64,000 bases of DNA from Ocypus olens (Eukaryota > Arthropoda > Insecta > Coleoptera > Staphylinidae): assembly GCA_910593695.2 (NCBI GenBank), contig OU343056.1:55878749-55942748 (forward strand), read 5' to 3'. The translations under genes were made by a program, and so were the position numbers. Under the pieces are notes generated by a model, which worked only from the letters and a program-made list of their open reading frames with translations, did no database searches and was not told the DNA's origin. Positions 44,001-54,200 of this stretch are shown here, one piece after another (positions within the stretch are counted from its first letter, which is position 1; the number at the start of each line of letters is the position of its first letter).

Positions 44001-47000
44001 TTATGAAGAAACCACTGGTTGGATCCCCGGTTTCTATGCATCACTGGAAAGATCGCTTCAAGACGCTTCAGAAAATGTACTTTCGCAAGAACAAATGTCA
44101 ATTTTAAAGCCGTGACGCTTCAGCAAAAAAACTCGAAAATGGAAAAAATCGAAAAAATCAACTTTCTTAATAATCACCGTAGACGCTTGTGTTTTACCTA
44201 TTTTTTCATCAGAAGAACGAGATAAAACGATTGCCGTTAAAAAATTTCATCCAGAGAAAATTGCAAAAAAGTTAGCTAGTCACCATGAAATTTTTTGAAA
44301 AAAGTCGATTTTTTCAAAGTTTGATGGGCTGTAGCGGCCGAACGAAGAATCCAATTTGATCGCGGATTGCAAATCTGTGTTTCTCGTGTGTCAATTACTC
44401 GGATTTGATTAAAATTGGCAATTTTTTATTTTTGACAAAAACCCGAAATTTTATCCATGGGTCCCCCCTTCTTACTTTTTAACAAAAATTGCACTAAAAA
44501 TGATTTTATGAAGAAACCACTGGTTGGATCCCCGGTTTCTATGCATCACTGGAAAGATCGCTTCAAGACGCTTCAGAAAATGTACTTTCGCAAGAACAAA
44601 TGTCAATTTTAAAGCCGTGACGCTTCAGCAAAAAAACTCGAAAATGGAAAAAATCGAAAAAATCAACTTTCTTAATAATCATCGTAGACGCTTGTGTTTT
44701 ACCTATTTTTTCATCAGAAGAACGAGATAAAACGATTGCCGTTAAAAAATTTAATCCAGAGAAAATTGCAAAAAAGTTAGCTAGTCACCATGAAATTTTT
44801 TGAAAAAAGTCGATTTTTTCAAAGTTTGATGGGCTGTAGCGGCCGAACGAAGAATCCAATTTGATCGCGGATTGCAAATCTGTGTTCCTCGTGTCTCAAT
44901 TAGTAGGATTTGATTAAAATTGGCAATTTTTTATTTTTGACAAAAACCCGAAATTTTATCCAAGGGTCCCCCCTTCTTACTTTTTAACAAAAATTGCACT
45001 AAAAATGATTTTATGAAGAAACCACTGGTTGGATCCCCGGTTTCTATGCATCACTGGAAAGATCGCTTCAAGACGCTTCAGAAAATGTACTTTCGCAAGA
45101 ACAAATGTCAATTTTAAAGCCGTGACGCTTCAGCAAAAAAACTCGAAAATGGAAAAAATCGAAAAAATCAACTTTCTTAATAATCATCGTAGACGCTTGT
45201 GTTTTACCTATTTTTTCATCAGAAGAACGAGATAAAACGATTGCCGTTAAAAAATTTAATCCAGAGAAAATTGCAAAAAAGTTAGCTAGTCACCATGAAT
45301 TTTTTTGAAAAAAGTCGATTTTTTCAAAGTTTGAACGGCTGTAGCGGCCGAACGAAGAATCCAATTTGATCGCGGATTGCAAATCTGTGTTCCTCGTGTC
45401 TCAATTAGTAGGATTTGATTAAAATTGGCAATTTTTTATTTTTGACAAAAACCCGAAATTTTATCCAAGGGTCCCCCCTTCTTACTTTTTAACAAAAATT
45501 GCACTAAAAATGATTTTATGAAGAAACCACTGGTTGGATCCCCGGTTTCTATGCATCACTGGAAAGATCGCTTCAAGACGCTTCAGAAAATGTACTTTCG
45601 CAAGAACAAATGTCAATTTTAAAGCCGTGACGCTTCAGCAAAAAAACTCGAAAATGGAAAAAATCGAAAAAATCAACTTTCTTAATAATCATCGTAGACG
45701 CTTGTGTTTTACCTATTTTTTCATCAGAAGAACGAGATAAAACGATTGCCGTTAAAAAATTTCATCCAGAGAAAATTGCAAAAAAGTTAGCTAGTCACCA
45801 TGAAATTTTTTGAAAAAAGTCGATTTTTTCAAAGTTTGATGGGCTGTAGCGGCCGAACGAAGAATCCAATTTGATCGCGGATTGCAAATCTGTGTTCCTC
45901 GTGTCTCAATTAGTCGGATTTGATTAAAATTGGCAATTTTTTATTTTTGACAAAAACCCGAAATTTTATCCAAGGGTCCCCCCTTCTTACTTTTTAACAA
46001 AAATTGCACTAAAAATGATTTTATGAAGAAACCACTGGTTGGATCCCCGGTTTCTATGCATCACTGGAAAGATCGCTTCAAGACGCTTCAGAAAATGTAC
46101 TTTCGCAAGAACAAATGTCAATTTTAAAGCCGTGACGCTTCAGCAAAAAAACTCGAAAATGGAAAAAATCGAAAAAATCAACTTTCTTAATAATCATCGT
46201 AGACGCTTGTGTTTTACCTATTTTTTCATCAGAAGAACGAGATAAAACGATTGCCGTTAAAAAATTTCATCCAGAGAAAATTGCAAAAAAATTAGCTAGT
46301 CACCATGAAATTTTTTGAAAAAAGTCGATTTTTTCAAAGTTTGATGGGCTGTAGCGGCCGAACGAAGAATCCAATTTGATCGCGGATTGCAAATCTGTGT
46401 TCCTCGTGTCTCAATTAGTCGGATTTGATTAAAATTGGCAATTTTTTATTTTTGACAAAAACCTGAAATTTTATCCAAGGGTCCCCCCTTCTTACTTTTT
46501 AACAAAAATTGCACTAAAAATGATTTTATGAAGAAACCACTGGTTGGATCCCCGGTTTCTATGCATCACTGGAAAGATCGCTTCAAGACGCTTCAGAAAA
46601 TGTACTTTCGCAAGAACAAATGTCAATTTTAAAGCCGTGACGCTTCAGCAAAAAAACTCGAAAATGGAAAAAATCGAAAAAATCAACTTTCTTAATAATC
46701 ATCGTAGACGCTTGTGTTTTACCTATTTTTTCATCAGAAGAACGAGATAAAACGATTGCCGTTAAACAATTTCATCCAGAGAAAATTGCAAAAAAGTTAG
46801 CTAGTCACCATGAAATTTTTTGAAAAAAGTCGATTTTTTCAAAGTTTGATGGGCTGTAGCGGCCGAACGAAGAATCCAATTTGATCGCGGATTGCAAATC
46901 TGTGTTTCTCGTGTGTCAATTACTCGGATTTGATTAAAATTGGCAATTTTTTATTTTTGACAAAAACCCGAAATTTTATCCAAGGGTCCCCCCTTCTTAC

Positions 47001-47549
47001 TTTTTAACAAAAATTGCACTAAAAATGATTTTATGAAGAAACCACTGGTTGGATCCCCGGTTTCTATGCATCACTGGAAAGATCGCTTCAAGACGCTTCA
47101 GAAAATGTACTTTCGCAAGAACAAATGTCAATTTTAAAGCCGTGACGCTTCAGCAAAAAAACTGGAAAATGGAAAAAATCGAAAAAATCAACTTTCTTAA
47201 TAATCATCGTAGACGCTTGTGTGTTACCTATTTTTTCATCAGAAGAACGAGATAAAACGATTGCCGTTAAAAAATTTCATCCAGAGAAAATTGCAAAAAA
47301 GTTAGCTAGTCACCATGAAATTTTTTGAAAAAAGTCGATTTTTCAACTTTTGAACGGCTGTAGCGGCCGAACGAAGAATCCAATTTGAACGCGGATTGCA
47401 AATCTGTGTTCCGCATGTATCAATTAGTCGGATTTGATTAAAATTGGGGATTTTTAATTTTTGACGAAAACCCGAAATTCTATCCAAGGGTCCCCCCTTC
47501 TTACTTTTTAACAAAAATTGCATTAAAAATGATTTCCTGAAGAAACCAC
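26050..47549. repeat. Satellite array, about 42 tandem monomers of 505 bp
   Basis: Units carrying the landmark TTGGATCCCCGGTTTCTATG recur every 504-505 bp from 26931 to 47049. A variant lies at about 26426, and unit 17 (about 34496) has lost about 70 bp including the landmark. Core units are almost identical. Edge units are more diverged: 26050-26430 and 47330-47549. Two main types differ at TTTGAACGGCTG against TTTGATGGGCTG. A second variable spot reads CCTCGTGTCTCAATTAGTCG or TTCTCGTGTGTCAATTACTC. Between about 40.3 and 43.4 kb these alternate regularly, giving 1010 bp dimers. No coding function is supported. Confidence 0.98.
34490..34510. repeat. Truncated satellite monomer with about 70 bp deletion
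   Basis: At the junction GAAACCACTG|AGAACAAATG the segment from GTTGGATCCCC to CTTTCGCA is absent. The next landmark is 940 bp from the previous one instead of 1010. It is the only large deletion in the array. Confidence 0.9.
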
Positions 47550-47990
47550 ACTACTTAACATTAACACTACTTTGTTTCACAAGCATTTGCTCAGAATCAA
47601 CCTGGAAATAACTATTATAAGTTCGAATTGTCGATAATATATATTTATAATATATTCATTTGTAAATTAATGAGTTTCCCGTGTATTAAATAAATAAATA
47701 AAAAAATAAAATAAATTTGAGGAAGAAGCACAAGAGTTATATTTTGTTACGCTAAAAGTCTCTTTTTAATAGCTTGTCACTTCGCTCTGAAAAAAAAAAT
47801 CACGAAAAATGCGGCTCCGAACGTATGTGCCCCTTAATTTAAATGCAAAAGACAAACATTAATTTCATATAATTTACAGTCGAACGATGCGTTGGACTTT
47901 TGTTTTACATGAGAGTTTCGCCATTAGCCCTATCATACTCATGATACCTTTTTCCTTGCCTTGAAGTAGGTTCAAGCCAAAAAATTGCTT
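47550..47990. other. Right flank of the satellite
   Basis: AT-rich sequence with an AAATAAATAAATAAAAAAAT run at about 47687-47717, which could be a LINE tail. I see no gene. Confidence 0.4.
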
Positions 47991-49290
47991 GGTGCATTTT
48001 TCGATACAGTTTAATGATGGAACACCACGCAGTAACGGTCGCAACCATCGCGTATAATAATTGACATTAATAACTATTCTTCATTTCAGGAGCGAGTGTT
48101 TTTTACTGATAAATGGCTTCTCTAAACAATCGACAATGTCGTCATGAAATGGGGTAGACCATATTTTATGGCAATTTAAGATTACATATGTTATTGTGTT
48201 GCAAAGCGAAGCGTCATTCTAGGCCGAAAAATATTTTTACCCCTCGGCGGGGCGAGGAAAGTTAGTTTCGGGCGGATAAACCCGAAGACTTTTCATTTGA
48301 AAATAATCAGTTAAAAATAGTCGAATTTAAGGCCTTTTGCGATATAATGGTTTAGACTTATGACTCGTTAGATTTAACTGATTGAGGTTGGCAACACTTA
48401 CTTCGTGATACATTTTTAATTAAATTTTAGTTTGATTTAAAGGTGACTTTTTGCCTAATTTTAGACCAGCATGGCTACATTTCACGTGCAGTGGGCCACG
48501 CAGGCCGTCCAAGTGAAACATCGGAAATCGTCGGGTTTCATGGGTAGGTATAGTAGGGATGGACGGAATTTGCGGGAATTTTAAATTTTCGGCCAGGGAG
48601 GGTCGAAAGTAGGCGCTGTGAGTGATTTTAAATTTAAAAAAAAACACTCGTCCTGTCAAAATCTATTGCCAACTCTTTGAAGCGTATAGGTAAGATGTGG
48701 GAAAGTCCAAAAGTGGTCTCGTTTACATAATGATTACAGAACAATCATCCATGATGAGCCGCCTAATCGTGATAACGGACGAACTGAAAGCAACCGTTGT
48801 TGCACATATTCGGCAAAATAGGCGCTTGATGAACAGTATAAGATTTTTCATATGTTGTCTGTGACATTGTGACATTATCAGTGTACACTTACAGAATGCA
48901 AAGATCTGTGCCAGGTGGGTTCCAAAAATGTTTACGCAAGAATACAAAACGAAATGCATAGGCTGGCGACATCTACGACCAGATGATTATCAAACTCATC
49001 GCCCGTTCGGAAAAATAGCTTTATCGGGATGAGCATTTTGTCGAAAAATGGCGAAAATATAATAGTTATTAAAGGTAGAAACGTCAAAGTGGCGGAATCT
49101 ATTGCCTGAATTGGGGAAATAATATTGAATGTTTATAATAGTTATTGTAGAAATCAAAAAAATTGAAGTGAAAAATTGGTATCTATATTTAAACTAAAAC
49201 GATTCTTACTTAAAAAATGACCCTCGTACATGATGGTTGCGACCGTTACTACGCGGCATTCCGTCATTAAACCGTATTGACAAATGCACC
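47991..49290. mobile_element. Unclassified DNA element, 1.3 kb, with TIRs of about 60 bp
   Basis: The left end GGTGCATTTTTCGATACAG runs to GTAACGGTCGCAACCATC (about 48046). Its reverse complement lies at about 49231-49290. The interior has no convincing transposase. Solo copies of the terminal module occur at 17355-17395, 61416-61456 and, diverged, at about 63300-63325. Confidence 0.7.
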
Positions 49291-49302
49291 TTTTTTTAAT
49301 TT

Positions 49303-49774
49303 AAATCGCAGTGTTTAACTCTCGGTGACCTGAAATCAGCAGCGAAACAATTAGAAAAGATGTTTAACTTTTTGGCAGATCGCTGGGTGCTCCGACACAC
49401 CCACCAATCGAAATCGCAGTGCTTATCTCTCGGTGCCCTGAAACAAGAAGCGGAACAATTAGAAAAGTCGTTTAACTTTTTGGCTCTGCAGAATTGACAT
49501 TCTGCAGCTCGCTAGCTCGGTCCAGTGTTAAGATCAAAGTGGAGCCCATCTCGTTCTTATCGGCCCCCCTCTGCTCCCTACCTAACAAGCCCTATAAGGT
49601 CCGACCCTTTTTGCTCTACCGTCCGGTAACGGCCCGTCTGAAGGAGGAGCGGGTGGCACCTTTTCAACGGAAGAACGGTAACACCGAGGGGGACGACCTG
49701 AAAAGCAAAGACCCGAACCCGACGCCGCGCCAAGTACCGCTTAAGAAAATTGCACTCACCCTAATCTGGTAGAC
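49303..49774 (+). pseudogene. GC-richer coding-like patch with an in-frame 35-residue duplication
   Basis: From 49312 to 49494 one plus frame encodes two copies of a unit reading CLSLGALKQEAEQLEKSFNF (first copy diverged), a 105 bp in-frame tandem duplication with coiled-coil character. It ends at TGA (49495-49497). Another plus frame is open from 49494 to 49772 and contains VEPISFLSAPL and KKIALTLIW. The GC content is clearly higher than in the surroundings. The first unit is preceded by a pyrimidine-rich tract and CGCAG, like a splice acceptor. I recognise no family. It may be a degraded gene or retroelement fragment. Confidence 0.35.
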
Positions 49775-49780
49775 AGCTTA

Positions 49781-50070
49781 CTCTCGGGGACCTAACTTGC
49801 TAAAGATGTGATCTGAAGTTGCCTCGCTTCGGGAACGGAGTGGAAATACCATTAACACTGCAACAAAAAAAAAATCCTAATAAATTAAACTGTTTGGGAT
49901 GGCAGATTAGCATCGATGTTAATTATTATTATATTAATTTGGGAAACAACTTCATATGCTTCCATGTGCAATTTATTTACATATTTTTTAAAGTATGGAA
50001 TAAATTCAGTAAAACCGAAATAAAATATATTTGGAAAACATCCTCAAACAGGTCGATTTTCTTTGATGAA
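49781..50070. other. Spacer with a palindromic-MITE relic
   Basis: At about 49995-50060 the sequence GGAATAAATTCAGTAAA followed by CATCCTCAAACAGGTCGA resembles 18160-18230 and the outer arms of the element at 13374-15308. I see nothing else. Confidence 0.4.
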
Positions 50071-50677
50071 AATGGTTATGGGGCCATCATGTTACTTTCT
50101 CCGACTTGATGGTATCATTTATATTTACGCTTTCGTGGTTTATTTTCTATTTAAATCATATTTTAAATGTACATCGAGTGTTACGCAAACTCGGATGAAA
50201 CTGACGTTTAAAACGTCAAAATTACAAAAGATGGAAAAATTATACTTCAAATGCAAAAACTCAATTTACTCAAAAACTAAAGAGATTTCGAAAAAAACTT
50301 ATTCTTTATAAGTTGTTTATTTTAGCATTCTCTACTATTATTATTAACATAAATTTGCTGTAACTATTATCGTTTCATAATTATAAACCAAAAATTAAAA
50401 AATAATAATAAATTTTTTTCTCGAATAAAAATGATTTTATGAAAAATGCTTTCAAGCAAAACATGTTCACTTCTTTGTTGTATTCAATGTTTGTTTAAAT
50501 GCTTTTGTGATATTTTTCATATTTAAAAAAATATTGGGAAAAAACAAAAAAACAGTTAAGGTAAACACCCACTTCCGGTGTACGAAATTTTACCAAAAGC
50601 TTTTCAGTTCTTCAGATTATTAAATAAGACGTATGTTCAAAGTTTCATATCAATTGCTCTATTAGTTTTTGAGATAA
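50071..50677 (-). mobile_element. Dispersed repeat family R1, copy 3 (inverted, truncated)
   Basis: It runs in reverse from GTTACTTTCTCCGACTTGAT through the palindrome GACGTTTAAAACGTC (50203-50217) to TTTTTGAGATA at about 50673. The left-end part, including the GT tract, is missing. It ends about 320 bp before the TATA-like box of the Flower-like gene. Confidence 0.8.
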
Positions 50678-51000
50678 AGTGTTTTGCGTGCGATGAGTGC
50701 TTTAGCTCGCATTATTTTTTGGCCCTTCCAATTGAACTGCGCACGCCACTGGCAACAACCTCGCGCAGCTCGAGGTTCTTTCCTAAACGACCTCCACCTT
50801 GTAGCCAAATTTTACCGACGAATACAACTAGCGACATCTCTCCTTATGGTTCGGACTTATTTGCAGCCGATCACGAAGACACGACATGAAGAGTTACTCA
50901 TCCTAGTCACGTTACGGAATTACCTGCGTCAATCTGACAACTTAGCTGTGCGCGTCAATTTACTACGAGGTGGTTGTCTTTGGTCAAATATCGAAATATT

Positions 51001-51008
51001 TATATAAA
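51001..51008 (+). promoter_or_regulatory. Possible TATA box of the Flower-like gene
   Basis: TATATAAA lies about 250 bp upstream of the start codon, after a less AT-rich stretch (50690-50990). A start near 51032 would give a 5' UTR of about 225 nt. Supported by position only. Confidence 0.3.
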
Positions 51009-51256
51009 GTGGTAATTTATTATTAACAAACAATTTAAATCCCATTTTGACCTTGTTGATTTTACAATTCGAGACAGTTGTTGTTCATTATCTTGGCAAT
51101 TTATTATTATTGTTACACCAGTTTCATGACTAATTAATAATAATAATGCGCGAATGACTTTAGCTGTTGATGCGCCAGTAACAGTAATAACTTTATTTAG
51201 CACTGCTACATAAATTAATAACTGTAATAATATTTTTATAGACATTCGCCAAGATA

Positions 51257-54200
51257 ATGGAACATCCAAACCAGCACACGGAGGAAGAAAATGATGTACC
51301 GAGGTGGATAAGAATATTCGGAACGGTGTCCGGTTTCTGTACGTATAAAATTACAGCCAATAGAATTGAACTCTCGTAAAATAAAACATAAATAATTATC
51401 TATTATTAACTGGTCATCAATTCACGAATAAAGATGGATTAAACTTTTACGTGAATCGATTTCATTCAAATCTACATTTCGTTTTAAATTACATACATTA
51501 TATAAAAAAATATCTTGTCAATAGCAGTAACAATTTCCTCAAGTGGAGTCGTACTTTCAATAAGGTTAACCTGTTAGCTGTTGGCGAGTATACTCATCAC
51601 GAACAAATTGGCAATATTTTTTGGTATGCCGAGTAGGTATATTCCGTTTTTTTTTTATTGGCCAACCAGATTTGGGATTTATTTCTCTTAAGTTCTTCGA
51701 TTATTCGGGTGTCCCTACTGTTTGTCATGTAATGCCATGTTGCAATTGATTATTTGACAGAAAAGTAATACAGTGGTGTCGCGGTAATCCATACTCACGA
51801 TAATCCGGATGTCACGGTAGTCCGGATTGCATTTAAAGTCTCATTGTGTACTTTGTAGTTCGGATTATTACACATTCAGTAATCCGGATATCAACTCCTA
51901 TATTATATTTTATTCAATTTAGCAGGTTTTGACAAGTTTCTGCTTATTAACGGTCAACTTCGTAAGTATTGCTTAATTTTTCGCTAGTTTAGTCACGGCT
52001 GTCGGATTGTCCGGTTTACGATGGCGCCGTTGAACCGTAATCATAAACCTTTAACTATAAGGGATGAGTCAACCATTATTGATGAGCTTAATCGTGGAAT
52101 TAGCGGAAAAAGTCTAGCACTCAGATATGGTGTGGGGACTTTAACAATAAGTGACATTAAGAAAAATAGGAATAAAATCAAAGGGTAAGTAAAAAGATGC
52201 TAATCTCTTTGTGCTGTTGTGTACGTTTTTCATTTGATGTATTTCGTTCCAGTGCCTCTGGTAATTTTTTATGCTTATATATTTTAGGTTCGTTGTACAA
52301 TGTGTTGCTGGGCCTGGAAAGAGACAAACCTTAAAGAAAGCTGAATATCCAAAGATGGAGAGTAAGCTACATTCTTGGTTTGTAAGCCTTCGCAACCGAC
52401 ATGTACCTGTTTCCTCCGAATTTTTAGCAGCAAAAGCTAAAGAACTTTATACCAAATATTATGGAAATTAAAATTTTCATGCTAGTAGGGGTTGGATTGC
52501 AAATTTTCGAAAAAGATATGGTATCAGACACCTTAAAATTTGTTATCAGTTAACAGTTATCAAGTGACACAGCAGCTGTTGAACCATTCATTAATAAATT
52601 GGATCAAACAATAAAATCTCTAGATTTACTGCCGCCACAAATTTACAATGCAATTGTTCTGGAAAATGCTTCCAGATAGCACGCTCGTTACTTCTACAGA
52701 AAAAACTACTCCAGGAAGGAAAACTAGTAAGGAACGAATCACATTTTTAGCATCCTGTAATTCTGATGGCATAAACTTAAACTTCTGGTCATTGGAAAGT
52801 CAAAAAACCCCAGGACATTCAAAAATACCCAGCTTCCTGTCGATTATAAAGCTACAGCCAAGGCTTGGATGACATCAGCAGTTTTCAAGCAGTGGTTTGA
52901 TCAATGTTTTGTCCCCCAAGTAAGGAAATTTTTAAGAGAGAAAAAATTGCCTGAAAAGGCGCTACTTCTCATTGATAATGCTTCTAATCATTGTGATGAA
53001 AAAGAATTCATAAGCGATGATGGTTACATTATTGCAATGTTTTTACCTCCAAATATGACTGCATTAATTCAGCCAATGGACCAAAATGCTATCCGTTTAA
53101 CTAAGCTTTTCTATCGGAAAAGTCTTCTGGCTGAAATTCTAACTAACAACGAAAACGATCTTGTTAAGTGCCTCAAAAGTTTGAACATCAAATTTGCTGT
53201 ATGCCTACTTCACAGTGTGTGGGAAAAAGTTCCAGAGAGCTCTTTAAAAAAATGTTGGGATAAAATTTTGAAAGCTAGCATTGAACATTTTTTGGAAGAA
53301 GAGGATCCTGAGGATTTAATTCCTCTAAGTGTATTAAAGCAAAGAATACAACCAGTTGTTGCAGAAGAAATTGATGGGGTTTCCACAATGCTCCAAAACA
53401 TGGGACATAAAGTAGATGTTGGTGAAGCTCTGGATTGGATTGACAGTGATGCCCGATTGCTTGAGAAGGACCATCTAAGTGAGTCAGGTGACAATTCAGA
53501 TTCAGATGAAGATGGCACGGAAGTTACTTCTCTGCACAAAATTAAGAATAAAGATGCAATAATACATTTAAACTTTATTCTACAGTGGGCAACAGAAAAT
53601 AATCTTCTGTTAACAGATATTATAACGTTGCAAAAGCTAAAAGAGATTGCCAGCAATGCAATAGTCGGCAAGTTAAAATAACGAATTTTTTTCATTCAAT
53701 TCAAGAAAAAATTGGGAGTTGATGAAAGCAAAGAAAAAAGTGAAAGTGATGAACTAGTTGAAATATACGAAAGTGATGAGTGAAGTTTTCATGAAGTATG
53801 CTATTATGTATGTTACTTTTAATATAAATTTTTATAATTAAATTTTTATGCATTTATTTTAAATCTACGTTTTTTTAAGACTAACTAAAAATGTTTTGAT
53901 AACCCGGATTATTTGCTAATTCGGATCAGCCTGGTTTTAATTGGTCCAGATTATCGCGGCACCACTGTAACATGGCAACCATGTGGAAACATAACCTCAA
54001 ATTTATTTTGAAGGCAAAAGTCAGAATTACAACCAGAATGACCAACATTATAAAAAAAATCAGTAATCTGGTTGGCCGATAAAAAAAAAACGGGTAAACT
54101 TGTCAAATTGCCATTTTTCATGACGAGTATACTCGTCAAACACAAACTGGTTAAATAAAAGACGTAGTACTATTTATGATAATGTTACACAACCATTTAT

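Larger units (their letters stand above)
51570..54150. mobile_element. piggyBac-like MITE (TTAA-flanked), split by a Tigger
   Basis: TTAA at 51566-51569 is followed by CCTGTTAGCTGTTGGCGAGT. At the right end, ACTCGTCAAACACAAACTGG is followed by TTAA (54151-54154). The two arms share GAGTATACTC and ATTGGCAAT/ATTGCCA blocks and GGCCAACCAGAT/ATCTGGTTGGCC as inverted copies. Without the Tigger, about 380 bp remain, non-coding. Confidence 0.8.

Noticed and set aside
26931..47255. A 68-92 codon open frame repeated in every satellite unit
   Set aside because: It begins with TTG, not ATG. It changes length with single-base indels (68 or 92 codons), has no domain, and its repetition follows from the tandem array. 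No evidence of translation.
26050..47549. CRISPR-like or tandem gene array
   Set aside because: Units of 505 bp without separate spacers in a spliced eukaryotic genome; neither RNA genes nor ORFs are conserved as such.
48420..48959. Two minus-strand open frames of about 79 codons
   Set aside because: No domain, no splice context; inside the 1.3 kb TIR element and unlike any transposase that I know.
50684..51007. Open frames of about 105 codons upstream of the Flower-like gene
   Set aside because: Two overlapping frames compete, neither has a recognisable domain, and both start within the R1 remnant; more likely promoter sequence.
51451..51636. 61-codon open frame in the Flower-like intron
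   Set aside because: AT-rich intron sequence running into the left arm of the piggyBac-like MITE; no homology recognised.
53210..53695. 161-codon open frame on the minus strand
   Set aside because: Antisense shadow of the Tigger transposase; serine/cysteine-rich composition without a domain.
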